A stretch of DNA of 64,000 nucleotides. Origin: Plantibacter sp. Leaf314. GTDB lineage: Bacteria; Actinomycetota; Actinomycetes; Actinomycetales; Microbacteriaceae. The translations under genes were made by a program, and so were the position numbers. Of the stretch, positions 26,985 through 34,777 are shown in pieces. The notes under the pieces are model-generated. The model did no database searches, was not told where the DNA came from, and saw only the letters and a program-made list of their open reading frames with translations. Where the stretch lies: contig NZ_LMOB01000001.1 of the NCBI RefSeq assembly GCF_001423185.1, positions 1,471,889 to 1,535,888 on the forward strand, read 5' to 3'. Position 1 is the first letter of the stretch. The number at the start of each line of letters is the position of its first letter.

Positions 26985-29063
26985 GTGGCCGAACCCCGCA
27001 CCTCCTCCCCACCGGACGACGACCTCGCGGTCGCGCCGAACCGCTCCCCCGGACTGGCTCCGATCCGGGCACCGGAGGCGATCATGCTCGCATCCGTGCC
27101 GGTCGCCGTCGCCGTCACCCTGCTCGCGCTCGTCGGCACCGGGGCGTTCTCGACCGGGACCCTGCTCTCCGACCCCGGTGTCGTGGTCACGAGGGGGCTC
27201 CCGATCGCGCGCGTGGTCCACGATGCGGCGGCGGCGGTGACGATCGGGCTGCTGACCGCCGCGACGTTCCTCCTGCCGGGGCAACGCATCGTGCCCGGCA
27301 TCGTCTCGTTCTCGCAGGCCAAGGCCGTCCGCTGGGCCGCCTGGTCGTCGGCCGTCTGGTTGGCCGCCGGTATCGCGGTCCTCGTGTTCACCGCGGCGAA
27401 CTCCATCGGCGTCCCCGTGTCGTCGCCCACCTTCGCCAACACCTTCCTCTTCTACGCGACGCAACTCGAACTCGGTCAGACGCTCCTCGGCTCGCTCGGG
27501 TGCGTCCTCCTCGTCGGCTGCATCGTGGTGCTCGCGCGCCGTCTCGCCTGGGTCGCCGCGGCGAACGCCATCGCGGTCTTCGCACTCCTGCCGCTCTCAC
27601 TGTCCGGACACGCAGCCGGCTCCGACGAACACGGCAACGCGGTGAACTCGCTCGCCGTCCACCTCATCGGCGTCACCGCCTGGGCGGGCGGCCTCGTCGC
27701 GGTGATCCTGTTGCGCCGGGCCGTCGGAAACGAGATCGGGGTCGTGGTCGCGCGCTACTCGGTGCTGGCCGGTTGGGCGTTCGGGGCGGTGGCCTTCTCC
27801 GGTGTCGTGAACGCCTCACTGCGGCTGGCGGGACCGTCCGACCTGCTGACCCCCTACGGGCTGCTCATCGTTGCCAAGACGGTCGCGCTCGTGCTCCTCG
27901 GTTGCGCAGGCGTCTGGCACCGACGTCGCCTCATCCCCCGGCTGCTGCGTCCAGGTGGTGACCCGAGGGCCTTCATCCGCCTCGCGGTCGGCGAGGTCGT
28001 CGTCATGGCCGTGACGATGGGCGTCTCCGTCGCGCTGTCCCGCAGCCAACCGCCGGTGTCGCAGGAGCCCGTCGCCGACGACGTCCGACGACGCCTCCTC
28101 GGGTTCGAGTACCCACCGCCCGTGACGCCACTCCGGATGTTCACCGAGTGGCACGTGGACTGGATGTGGGCCGGGATCGCGGCCGTCGGCGCCGGCTGGT
28201 ACCTGTGGGCGTTCCTGCGGCTCAGACGGCGCGGTGACGCGTGGCCGGTGACCCGGCTGGTCGCCTGGCTGCTCGGCTGCGTCGCACTGCTGTACGCCAC
28301 GAGTGGTGGCCTCGCCGCCTACGGCCAGATCCACTTCAGCACCCACATGCTGCAGCACATGGCGCTCATGATGATCGTGCCGCCGCTCCTCGTGCTCGGC
28401 GGCCCGGTCCTCCTCGCCCTCCGGACCCTGCCGGCCCGGACGGACGGTGGGCGGGGGCTCCGCGAGTGGATCCTCGCCGTCGTGCACTCCCGCTACCTGA
28501 GCCTCCTGTCGAAGCCCGCCGTCGCGGGCGTCCTGTTCGCCGGCAGTCTCGTGGTGTTCTACTACACCGGCTGGTTCGAGTGGGCGATGATCGCGCACCA
28601 GGGTCACGTCCTCATGACCGTGCACTTCCTCGCCACCGGGTACCTGTTCTTCTGGGTGCTGATCGGCGTCGACCCCGGTCCGAACCGGCCCGCGTTCCCG
28701 TTCCGGCTCATCCTGCTGCTCGCGACCCTGGCGTTCCACGCCTTCTTCGGCCTGGCGATCATGTCGAGCTCGACCGTGCTCGCCGCCGACTGGTGGACGG
28801 CCCTCGGGTACACCGACACCGCCGCGCTCCTCGCCGACCAGGGCGTCGGCGGTGGCATCGCCTGGAGCGTCGGGGAGGTGCCGGCGGTGCTCGTCGCGCT
28901 CATCGTCGTCTCGCAGTGGGTCCAGAGTGACGAGCGCGCCGCGAAACGGTACGACCGCCGGGCGGAGCGCGACGGTGACGCCGAGCTCGGTGACTACAAC
29001 GCCCGCCTGGCGCGCATCAACCGGCAGGACGAGCGGTCGGGCGAGGACCGCGAGCACTCCTGA
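26985..29063 (+). CDS. CopD-CtaG fusion, copper transport/oxidase assembly protein
   Basis: A polytopic protein of 692 residues. GTG 26985 was chosen because GAAAGGAG lies eight bases upstream; a longer open frame starting inside the previous gene is spurious. The N-terminal half is a CopD domain with about nine helices, including the LSGHAAGSDEHGNAVNSLAVH segment with conserved His. The C-terminal half (from about 385) is a caa3/CtaG-type domain with HMLQHMALMMIVPPLLVLGGP and HFLATGYLFFW. CopD imports or handles copper with periplasmic CopC, and CtaG delivers copper to cytochrome c oxidase. This fusion is common in actinobacteria. It converges with copC across a strong terminator. Confidence 0.9.
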   Translation: MAEPRTSSPPDDDLAVAPNRSPGLAPIRAPEAIMLASVPVAVAVTLLALVGTGAFSTGTLLSDPGVVVTRGLPIARVVHDAAAAVTIGLLTAATFLLPGQRIVPGIVSFSQAKAVRWAAWSSAVWLAAGIAVLVFTAANSIGVPVSSPTFANTFLFYATQLELGQTLLGSLGCVLLVGCIVVLARRLAWVAAANAIAVFALLPLSLSGHAAGSDEHGNAVNSLAVHLIGVTAWAGGLVAVILLRRAVGNEIGVVVARYSVLAGWAFGAVAFSGVVNASLRLAGPSDLLTPYGLLIVAKTVALVLLGCAGVWHRRRLIPRLLRPGGDPRAFIRLAVGEVVVMAVTMGVSVALSRSQPPVSQEPVADDVRRRLLGFEYPPPVTPLRMFTEWHVDWMWAGIAAVGAGWYLWAFLRLRRRGDAWPVTRLVAWLLGCVALLYATSGGLAAYGQIHFSTHMLQHMALMMIVPPLLVLGGPVLLALRTLPARTDGGRGLREWILAVVHSRYLSLLSKPAVAGVLFAGSLVVFYYTGWFEWAMIAHQGHVLMTVHFLATGYLFFWVLIGVDPGPNRPAFPFRLILLLATLAFHAFFGLAIMSSSTVLAADWWTALGYTDTAALLADQGVGGGIAWSVGEVPAVLVALIVVSQWVQSDERAAKRYDRRAERDGDAELGDYNARLARINRQDERSGEDREHS

Positions 29064-29064
29064 G

Positions 29065-29119
29065 CCGGACGACGACGGCCCCGCCGGCAGTGGATGCCGG
29101 CGGGGCCGTCGTCGTCCGG
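29065..29119. terminator. Bidirectional terminator between copD-ctaG and copC
   Basis: A perfect 24-bp inverted repeat (29065-29088 with 29096-29119) and a seven-base loop. It begins directly after the copD-ctaG stop codon and ends eight bases from the copC stop codon. Its symmetry suggests it ends transcription from both sides. Confidence 0.8.
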
Positions 29120-29126
29120 AGGACGA

Positions 29127-29813
29127 TCAGGAGGTGGGAGGACCGTCCGAGCCGGAACCGCCCGACACCGAGGTAGGGGCGTCCGGCTCCGGCTTGCGAC
29201 GGGTCACGAGGAGCACGCCGATGCCGGCCACGAGGACGACACCGATCGCGCCGACCACCCACCAGACGTCGCCGCTCAGACCACCGGTGGCCGGTGTGGC
29301 GGTGTCGCCATCACCTGCGCCACCCGCAGCCGACGACGGCCCGACGGACGAGGCACCGCTCGTCGCGCACGCCGGCTCCGAGCTGCCGGCGGCGAGCTCC
29401 TGACCCTCGGCCGGTGCCCACTGGAAGGTGTAGCTCCCCGACAACGGATGCCCGTCCGTCGACACGAGTTGCCACACGACCGTGTACTCCCCGGCCTCGC
29501 CGAGCTGCACCGGCATGACGAGCGCCGGCCCGTTGACCGCGGCACACGCCGTGCCGTACTGGAGCTGCTCGTCGCCGGGCCCCGTCACCTGGATCTGATT
29601 GGACTGACCCGCCTCGCCGAGGTCGAGCAAATTGTCGTTCGTCGTGATGACGACCTGCTCCGGCTGCTCGGTGACCGTCGATCCCTCGGCGGGGCTCGTC
29701 GAGACGATGCTGTTGTGCGCTGCAGCCGGACCAGCCATGGCGAACACCGCCGCCGCCGCGAGGAACGCGGTGGCGACGGAGCCGACGAGGCGGCGGCGAC
29801 GGGCCGTCGTCAT
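29127..29813 (-). CDS. copC: CopC-domain copper-binding protein, membrane-anchored
   Basis: A 228-residue secreted protein. The signal peptide ends at about residue 32 (GPAAAHN), which would leave a histidine at or next to the mature N-terminus, the usual CopC Cu(II) ligand. The CopC beta-barrel spans about residues 33-130, with STSPAEGS at its start and the conserved STDGHPLSG motif, whose Asp and His are metal ligands. A Ser/Gly/Ala linker leads to a C-terminal membrane segment at about 187-206 and a short basic tail. The ATG overlaps the ycnI stop by one base (TGATG), so the two genes are translationally coupled. It should shuttle copper outside the membrane to the CopD domain. Confidence 0.9.
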   Translation of the reverse strand: MTTARRRRLVGSVATAFLAAAAVFAMAGPAAAHNSIVSTSPAEGSTVTEQPEQVVITTNDNLLDLGEAGQSNQIQVTGPGDEQLQYGTACAAVNGPALVMPVQLGEAGEYTVVWQLVSTDGHPLSGSYTFQWAPAEGQELAAGSSEPACATSGASSVGPSSAAGGAGDGDTATPATGGLSGDVWWVVGAIGVVLVAGIGVLLVTRRKPEPDAPTSVSGGSGSDGPPTS

Positions 29814-30580
29814 CAGGCCTGGCGCTTCGCGTCGGACGCCGCGCGACGCGCGGACGCGGCGATCACGATGCCGGCGGCGCCGACGACGAGCCCGGCGATG
29901 CCGAGCACGCGTCCCAGCACATCGGTGGTGCCGGCGTCGGAGGCCGCAGCGGCCTCGGTGTGGTCACCGTCGCCGTCGTCGTCCATGGCTGCCCCACCGT
30001 GGTCGTCGCCGGCCTCGGCGGCCGTGACGACGACGACCGGTGCGGGCGACTCGAGGTCGTCCTCGGTCTGGCCGTCCTTCGCGACGTCGGTCCAGTCGGT
30101 CTGGCCGACCTCACACGTCTGCGTCACCGGGAACACGAGGGTCTTCCCCTCCGCGTCGGCCGGCAGCTGGACCTGGAAGGAGACGGTGTCGCGGTAGCCG
30201 TCGGCGAGCGGCGTCTTGGCCGTGTAGACGACGGTGCCGACGCGTTCGGCGAGCTGCTCGCCGTGGCTGTCGGTGATGGGCTTCGCGAGCGGGGCCATCT
30301 GCTTGTCGATGGTCCAGTTCGGGTTGACCGTCGGCGTCACGGCGTTGATCTCCTCGGGGATCTCGAAGGAGAGGCTCGTGGTGGGCGAACCGTCGCAGCC
30401 GTGACCGACGGCGAAGCTCAGCACCGTGTAGGAACCGGCGGCGGTCGAGGTGGGCGTGACGCTCACGTGGGCGCTGGCGGCGAGCGGCGCTCCCACGGCG
30501 AGGAGTGCTCCGGCGCCGATGGCGATCGCACCGAGGGCGGCGGGCTTGCGGAAGGTGGGGCGGGGGGTCGTTGCGTTCAT
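29813..30580 (-). CDS. ycnI: YcnI-family (DUF1775) copper protein
   Basis: A protein of 255 residues. The start at ATG 30580 has AGGA upstream, and the N-terminus then forms a signal peptide ending in AASAHVSV. Cleavage would expose the N-terminal histidine used for Cu(II) binding in the YcnI family. The DUF1775 domain runs to about residue 170 and shows the expected VPEEI-like (FEIPEEI) and VSFQVQLP motifs. A conserved tryptophan typical of the family is probably in NPNWTI. An acidic His/Asp linker is followed by a C-terminal membrane segment at about 220-240. It is coupled to copC, and together they form the extracytoplasmic part of the copper system. Confidence 0.9.
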   Translation of the reverse strand: MNATTPRPTFRKPAALGAIAIGAGALLAVGAPLAASAHVSVTPTSTAAGSYTVLSFAVGHGCDGSPTTSLSFEIPEEINAVTPTVNPNWTIDKQMAPLAKPITDSHGEQLAERVGTVVYTAKTPLADGYRDTVSFQVQLPADAEGKTLVFPVTQTCEVGQTDWTDVAKDGQTEDDLESPAPVVVVTAAEAGDDHGGAAMDDDGDGDHTEAAAASDAGTTDVLGRVLGIAGLVVGAAGIVIAASARRAASDAKRQA

Positions 30581-30724
30581 GATGTCCTGTCGACTGCTCC
30601 GCGGCGTCGAGCCTGCGGAGACGGATGGGGCGACGCCTGGGCGGGCGCGCCGGTGGGTACTGCGATGCGGATGGCCGACCACGCCGCGCACAGCACCCGT
30701 CCGTGTCGGACGGTGGCGCGGCGG

Positions 30725-31339
30725 TCAGGCGGTGGCGAACGCCGGAGGACCGCGGTGACGGAGGTGGAGCAGGACGACGCCGAGGTTGCGCGGGCGCTCG
30801 TTGACGCGGACCCACTGCACCCGCCGAGGCGCCGGGACGAGGTGGACCGGGGCGGCGCGACGTGCGAGCACCCGGACCGTGAGCGCCGAGAGCGCGGCGC
30901 GGGTCGCGCGTTCGGCGAAGAGGATGGCCGTGATCGTGGCGACGGCGGCGACGAGGTGGGCCACCCACATGGCGGTGGCGCCGTGGCTGTGCATGGTGAT
31001 GCCTCCGCCGGTCGCCAGCTCGACGACCTGGTGCCGGTGCCACGAGCCGGCACCGGATCCGCCGCCCGAGGCCACCGTCGCGCTGACGGTGCTCGGGACG
31101 AGGGTGAAGAGCGCGTGGTAGCCGAGCTGGCTCACGAGCACGGAGGCGACGATCCCCGGAACGGTGATGCGTCGGCCGGCGAGCAGCACGCAGACGAGGA
31201 CGGCGAACGTGCCGCCGACGAGGAGCACGAACGCGGACGGTGCCGCGGCCCCGCCGATCGTGTGCGAGAGCGCGGCGGCGAAGGTGGCGAAGGCCGCTGC
31301 GGCGGTGCCGCGGGCGACTCGAGCCCACCGTTCCGTCAT
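30725..31339 (-). CDS. His-containing four-helix membrane protein, copper-locus family (copy B)
   Basis: A 204-residue paralogue of the protein encoded at 26161-26772, with the same four-segment layout. The loop holds WHRHQ and MHSHG, followed by the shared MW-AHL motif. The N-terminal RV-RG--AA-FATF---LSH--GG motif and CVLLAGRR are also conserved. It lies upstream of ycnI and copC on the same strand with a 144-base gap, so it may lead their transcription unit. The paralogue lies at the opposite end of the copper island in the opposite direction. It is probably a copper-binding or permease-accessory membrane protein; this rests on context and His/Met content only. Confidence 0.75.
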   Translation of the reverse strand: MTERWARVARGTAAAAFATFAAALSHTIGGAAAPSAFVLLVGGTFAVLVCVLLAGRRITVPGIVASVLVSQLGYHALFTLVPSTVSATVASGGGSGAGSWHRHQVVELATGGGITMHSHGATAMWVAHLVAAVATITAILFAERATRAALSALTVRVLARRAAPVHLVPAPRRVQWVRVNERPRNLGVVLLHLRHRGPPAFATA

Positions 31340-31413
31340 GCCAGGCCTCCGGGAGAACGAGCGGACCAGGTGTCGACGCTCGGACTCCCAGACTACCCGA
31401 GCGATGGTCGCGC

Positions 31414-31854
31414 TCAGGCCGCGTCGGCCACGAACAGCAGGACGATCGACGCGACGGAGCAGGCCACGCCGATGCCGAAGCTCACCCAGAACAGCAGCCG
31501 GAGCGCCTTCGCGTGGTCGGCGCTCCGCGTGAACCGTGCACGGGACGGCTCGCGCCGGGCGTAGAAGACGTTCGGTTCCTCCGGGTCGCGGAGCGCGTCG
31601 AACTCCGCGTCGGAGACGGGACGGGAATACAGCTCCGCGGCCTCCGTCATCCAGCGGACCTCCCGGCCGGCCGTTCCCTCGGGGCGCTCAGGATCGACCG
31701 GTCCGTCGACGATGACGCCGTGCGTCTCGACCCAGCTGCCGTCCGCCGCCCTGGCGATGAGCATGGCGAGGAGCACGACGACGGCGCATCCGAAGCCGAT
31801 CCAGGTGAAGACCTCGAACACGAGGCCGAGGAGGTCGTGGGTGTCCACGCTCAC
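31414..31854 (-). CDS. Two-TM hypothetical protein (DUF3592-like)
   Basis: A 146-residue protein starting at GTG 31854 (a second GTG two codons later is also possible). Membrane segments lie at about residues 13-33 and 118-141. Between them is a soluble region with GVIVDGPVDPE and a tyrosine/Arg-containing beta-like stretch, an arrangement similar to DUF3592 proteins. No catalytic motif is visible. It sits between the copper genes and the AI-2E family transporter gene on the same strand, with no sign of a specific functional link. Confidence 0.6.
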   Translation of the reverse strand: MSVDTHDLLGLVFEVFTWIGFGCAVVVLLAMLIARAADGSWVETHGVIVDGPVDPERPEGTAGREVRWMTEAAELYSRPVSDAEFDALRDPEEPNVFYARREPSRARFTRSADHAKALRLLFWVSFGIGVACSVASIVLLFVADAA

Positions 31855-31895
31855 ATGCTATCCGGCGACTCCGGGTGCGCCGGCGACCGCTCGAC

Positions 31896-33014
31896 TCAGA
31901 CCGACTCCGGGCGCTTCTGCCGCATCGGTTCCGCCGGCTGGTCCGGACCGTTCCAGACGCCGACGATGCCCCAGGCGACCGCGGCGATCGGGACCGCGAG
32001 GACCGCTCCGACGATGCCGCCGAGGATGGTGCCGGCCGTCAACGCGAGCAGGACGACGAGGGCGTGCAGCTTGAGCGAACGCGCCATGACGACGGGCTGC
32101 AGGAAGTTGCCCTCGAGCTGGTTCACGAGGACGACCACACCGACGACGATGAGCGCGGCGACCGGACCGTTGGCCACGAGCGCGACGAGCGCCGCGAGGA
32201 TGCCGGCGGCGGTCGCGCCGACGATCGGGATGAAGGCGGTGAGGAACACGATGACGCTGAGCGGCAGCGCGAGCGGGACGCCGATGATCGCGAGGCCGAT
32301 GCCGATGCCGAGCGCATCGACGGCCGCGATCGTCGCGGTACCGCGCACATAGCCGCCGAGCGTGTCGACCGTCTTGCCGCCGACGCGCTTGGCACGGTCG
32401 TACGCGGCCCCGGTGAAGGGGCGGAGCAGGAACTCCCAGAGCCGCGGCCCGTCCTTGAGGAAGAAGAACAGCACGACGATCATGAGGACGAGCCCGGTGA
32501 GGAAGCTCGCCGTCGCCGAGACCCCGGCGAGCGCCCCGCTGCCGAACTGGCTCGAGGTGAGGAAGTCGACCGCGGTCTGCTTGGCGTCCTCGATCTGCTT
32601 CTCGTCGATGTCGAACGGCAGGGTGCCGAGCCAGTCCTGCAGCTGCCCGAAGCCCTTCGAGGCGGAGTCGACGAGGTCGTCCCACTGGCTGCGGACGGCC
32701 CAGACGATGAGCCAGCCGATGCCGCCGAGGACGACGAGGATCGAGACGAGGGCGATCCAGGTGGCGAGGATCGACGGGAGGCCCTTCGACCGCATCCACC
32801 GCATGAGCGGGTAGATCGCGGACGCGAGGATGAGGGCGATGACGACGGGGATCATCACGAGGGAGAGCTGGGTCAGCGCGAAGACGATCAGCGCGGCGAC
32901 GGCGACGATGGCGAGCGTCTGGACACTCCGGGTCGCGAACGTGCCGATGCGGTCGTGCCAGAGCCCTCGTGCGAGCGGCTCGGGCGTACCGTCGTGCTTG
33001 TCGAACAGGCCCAT
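31896..33014 (-). CDS. AI-2E family transporter
   Basis: A membrane protein of 372 residues. ATG 33014 was chosen because it begins a compact N-terminus (MGLFDKHDG) before the first membrane segment; the much longer open frame upstream is antisense to the pirin gene. The protein has about eight hydrophobic segments, with family-typical VVLFFFLKDG near the middle and the C-terminal conserved region FIPIVGATAAGI followed by QLEGNFLQPVVMARSLKLH. Members are linked to autoinducer-2 export (TqsA) or Na+/H+ exchange, and most actinobacterial ones are uncharacterised. It is divergent from the pirin gene. Confidence 0.88.
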   Translation of the reverse strand: MGLFDKHDGTPEPLARGLWHDRIGTFATRSVQTLAIVAVAALIVFALTQLSLVMIPVVIALILASAIYPLMRWMRSKGLPSILATWIALVSILVVLGGIGWLIVWAVRSQWDDLVDSASKGFGQLQDWLGTLPFDIDEKQIEDAKQTAVDFLTSSQFGSGALAGVSATASFLTGLVLMIVVLFFFLKDGPRLWEFLLRPFTGAAYDRAKRVGGKTVDTLGGYVRGTATIAAVDALGIGIGLAIIGVPLALPLSVIVFLTAFIPIVGATAAGILAALVALVANGPVAALIVVGVVVLVNQLEGNFLQPVVMARSLKLHALVVLLALTAGTILGGIVGAVLAVPIAAVAWGIVGVWNGPDQPAEPMRQKRPESV

Positions 33015-33131
33015 GGGATCCCCAATCTCGGGAGCGACGGGACCGGAGCGGCCCCGTCGCCCAGTCAAGCACGTCGGCGAGGACCGCGGCAGACCGAGCG
33101 GAGTAGCGTTGGCCGTGATAAGGAGGCGCTC

Positions 33132-34082
33132 ATGACGAGACTCGACGCCGATCCGGTACCCAGCGTCTGCCACGCGCCCGACAGCTCGGGCACGCGGCTG
33201 CTCGAGGCACGTGAGGTCCCCCTCGGCGGCGTCCGAGGCCTGAGCGTCCACCGCACCCTCCCCCAGCGCGAGCTGCCGATGATCGGCGCCTGGTGCTTCC
33301 TCGACCGCTTCGACGAGGACCGCGCGCGGATGCGGGTCCTGCCGCACCCGCACACCGGCCTGCAGACCGTGACCTGGCCGCTGGCCGGCGACATCCGGCA
33401 CCGGGACAGCGTCGGCAGCGACGTGGTCGTCCGCCCGGGTGAGTTGAACCTCATGACGAGCGGTCTCGGGGTCTCCCACTCCGAGTTCTCCGTCGGCGAG
33501 GAGGAGGACGAGATGCACGGCCTCCAGCTCTGGGTCGCCCTCCCCGAGCATGCCTCCTCGGTCCCGGCGGCGTTCGAGCAGCACCGGGACCTGCCCGTCC
33601 ACACCGCAACCGGTCTCCGCGCGACGGTCCTCATCGGCACGCTCGGTGGCGCGACGTCCACCGCGACCGTGCACTCGCCGCTCCTCGGCGCCGACGTCGT
33701 CCTCGACCCCGGTGCAGCGGTGACCCTGCCGGTCGACCCCGCCTTCGAGCACGGTGTCCTCGTGATCGACGGTGCGCTCGAGGTGGACGGCATCGACCTC
33801 ACCTCCGGTCCGCTGCTCTACCTCGAGCCGGGTCGCGACCACCTCAGCCTCAACAGTGGCAGCGGTGCCCGATTCGTCCTCCTCGGCGGGACACCGTTCC
33901 CCGAGGAACTCGTCATGTGGTGGAACTTCGTCGGTCGGAGCCACGAGGACATCGAGACCGCGCGGGCGGACTGGGAGGCCGGTTCGCCGAGGTTCGGCTC
34001 GGTGGCCGGTCACGGGGTCGAGCGCATCCCGGCCCCGCCGCTGCCGAACGTCCGGCTGACCCCGCGTCGGCGGTCGATCTGA
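33132..34082 (+). CDS. Pirin family protein
   Basis: A 316-residue bicupin. AAGGAGG precedes the ATG at ideal spacing. The N-terminal cupin carries the metal-binding pattern HPHTGLQTVTWPL, later HSEFS, and a Glu in EDEMHGLQLWVALP, which match the His/His/His/Glu iron site of pirins. The C-terminal cupin lies at about residues 165-285 and contains LLGGTPFPEELVMWWNFVGRS, a well-conserved pirin signature. Pirins act as redox-sensing cofactors or quercetinase-like dioxygenases; which applies here is not evident. The gene is divergent from the AI-2E transporter gene and appears monocistronic. Confidence 0.92.
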   Translation: MTRLDADPVPSVCHAPDSSGTRLLEAREVPLGGVRGLSVHRTLPQRELPMIGAWCFLDRFDEDRARMRVLPHPHTGLQTVTWPLAGDIRHRDSVGSDVVVRPGELNLMTSGLGVSHSEFSVGEEEDEMHGLQLWVALPEHASSVPAAFEQHRDLPVHTATGLRATVLIGTLGGATSTATVHSPLLGADVVLDPGAAVTLPVDPAFEHGVLVIDGALEVDGIDLTSGPLLYLEPGRDHLSLNSGSGARFVLLGGTPFPEELVMWWNFVGRSHEDIETARADWEAGSPRFGSVAGHGVERIPAPPLPNVRLTPRRRSI

Positions 34083-34195
34083 TCCCTCCCGGACGGTGCT
34101 CACCATCCCGATCCGGACCACATCCGTCGGCCGTCCGCCCGGCCAAGGGAGGATAGGCTGTCCTCAGGAGATCGGCTGCTCGTGAAGGTGGGCTC

Positions 34196-34777
34196 ATGCA
34201 ACGTCTGAGTACGCGACTGCTGCTGACCTGCGCCGCGATCGGCGTCGGGGGCGGCCTCGTCTTCGTCGTCTCCGGGTACGTCGGGGGCACGATCTCCGCC
34301 ACCGCGCCGGTGCTCTACGGCCTCATCATCGGTGTCTACTTCCTGCCGGGCGTCGTTGCACAGGCACTGCTGCGCCGAGGCGGCGTGGCGCTCATGACCG
34401 GCCTCACCGCCGGCCTCGTCTCCGCGGCGTTCAGCCCGCAGTGGTTCTTCCGCTACTTCGGCACCGGCCTCGCCATCGGCCTCCTCCAGGAGATCCCCTT
34501 CGCCGTGTCCCGGTACCGCGTGTGGCGTTCGTGGGTCTTCTATCTCGCCGCCGGGATCGCCGGGATCGTGTTCGCCGCCTCGGTGCTCGTCGTCCTGGGC
34601 ATCGACCACTTCACCCCGGTCGCACAGGCCGTCTACATCGCCCTGTTCGTGCTCAGCCCGATCGCGTTCACCGCGGCCGGACGCGGCGTGGCCGCAGCGC
34701 TCGCCAGGGCAGGGGTCGGGCGGTCCATCGCCAAGCCGGTGCAGCGCGGCCGCGGATCCGTCGACACGCGGGCCTGA
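34196..34777 (+). CDS. ykoE: ECF transporter S component (YkoE-like)
   Basis: A 193-residue integral membrane protein with about five to six helices, the size and topology of ECF substrate-binding (S) components. It is immediately followed by a two-domain ATPase gene and a T-component gene. This S, fused-A, T order is that of YkoEDC, the thiamine-precursor (hydroxymethylpyrimidine) transporter. GFVVSGYVGG-like and SPQWFFRYFGTGLAIGLLQEIPF segments resemble YkoE from memory. The substrate is therefore probably a thiamine precursor, but no TPP riboswitch is visible upstream to support it. The stop codon directly abuts the next start. Confidence 0.8.
   Translation: MQRLSTRLLLTCAAIGVGGGLVFVVSGYVGGTISATAPVLYGLIIGVYFLPGVVAQALLRRGGVALMTGLTAGLVSAAFSPQWFFRYFGTGLAIGLLQEIPFAVSRYRVWRSWVFYLAAGIAGIVFAASVLVVLGIDHFTPVAQAVYIALFVLSPIAFTAAGRGVAAALARAGVGRSIAKPVQRGRGSVDTRA

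Noticed and set aside
34083..34195. Possible TPP riboswitch before the YkoEDC-like operon
   Set aside because: Conserved CUGAGA and ACCUGA elements are absent and the leader is only about 110 bases.
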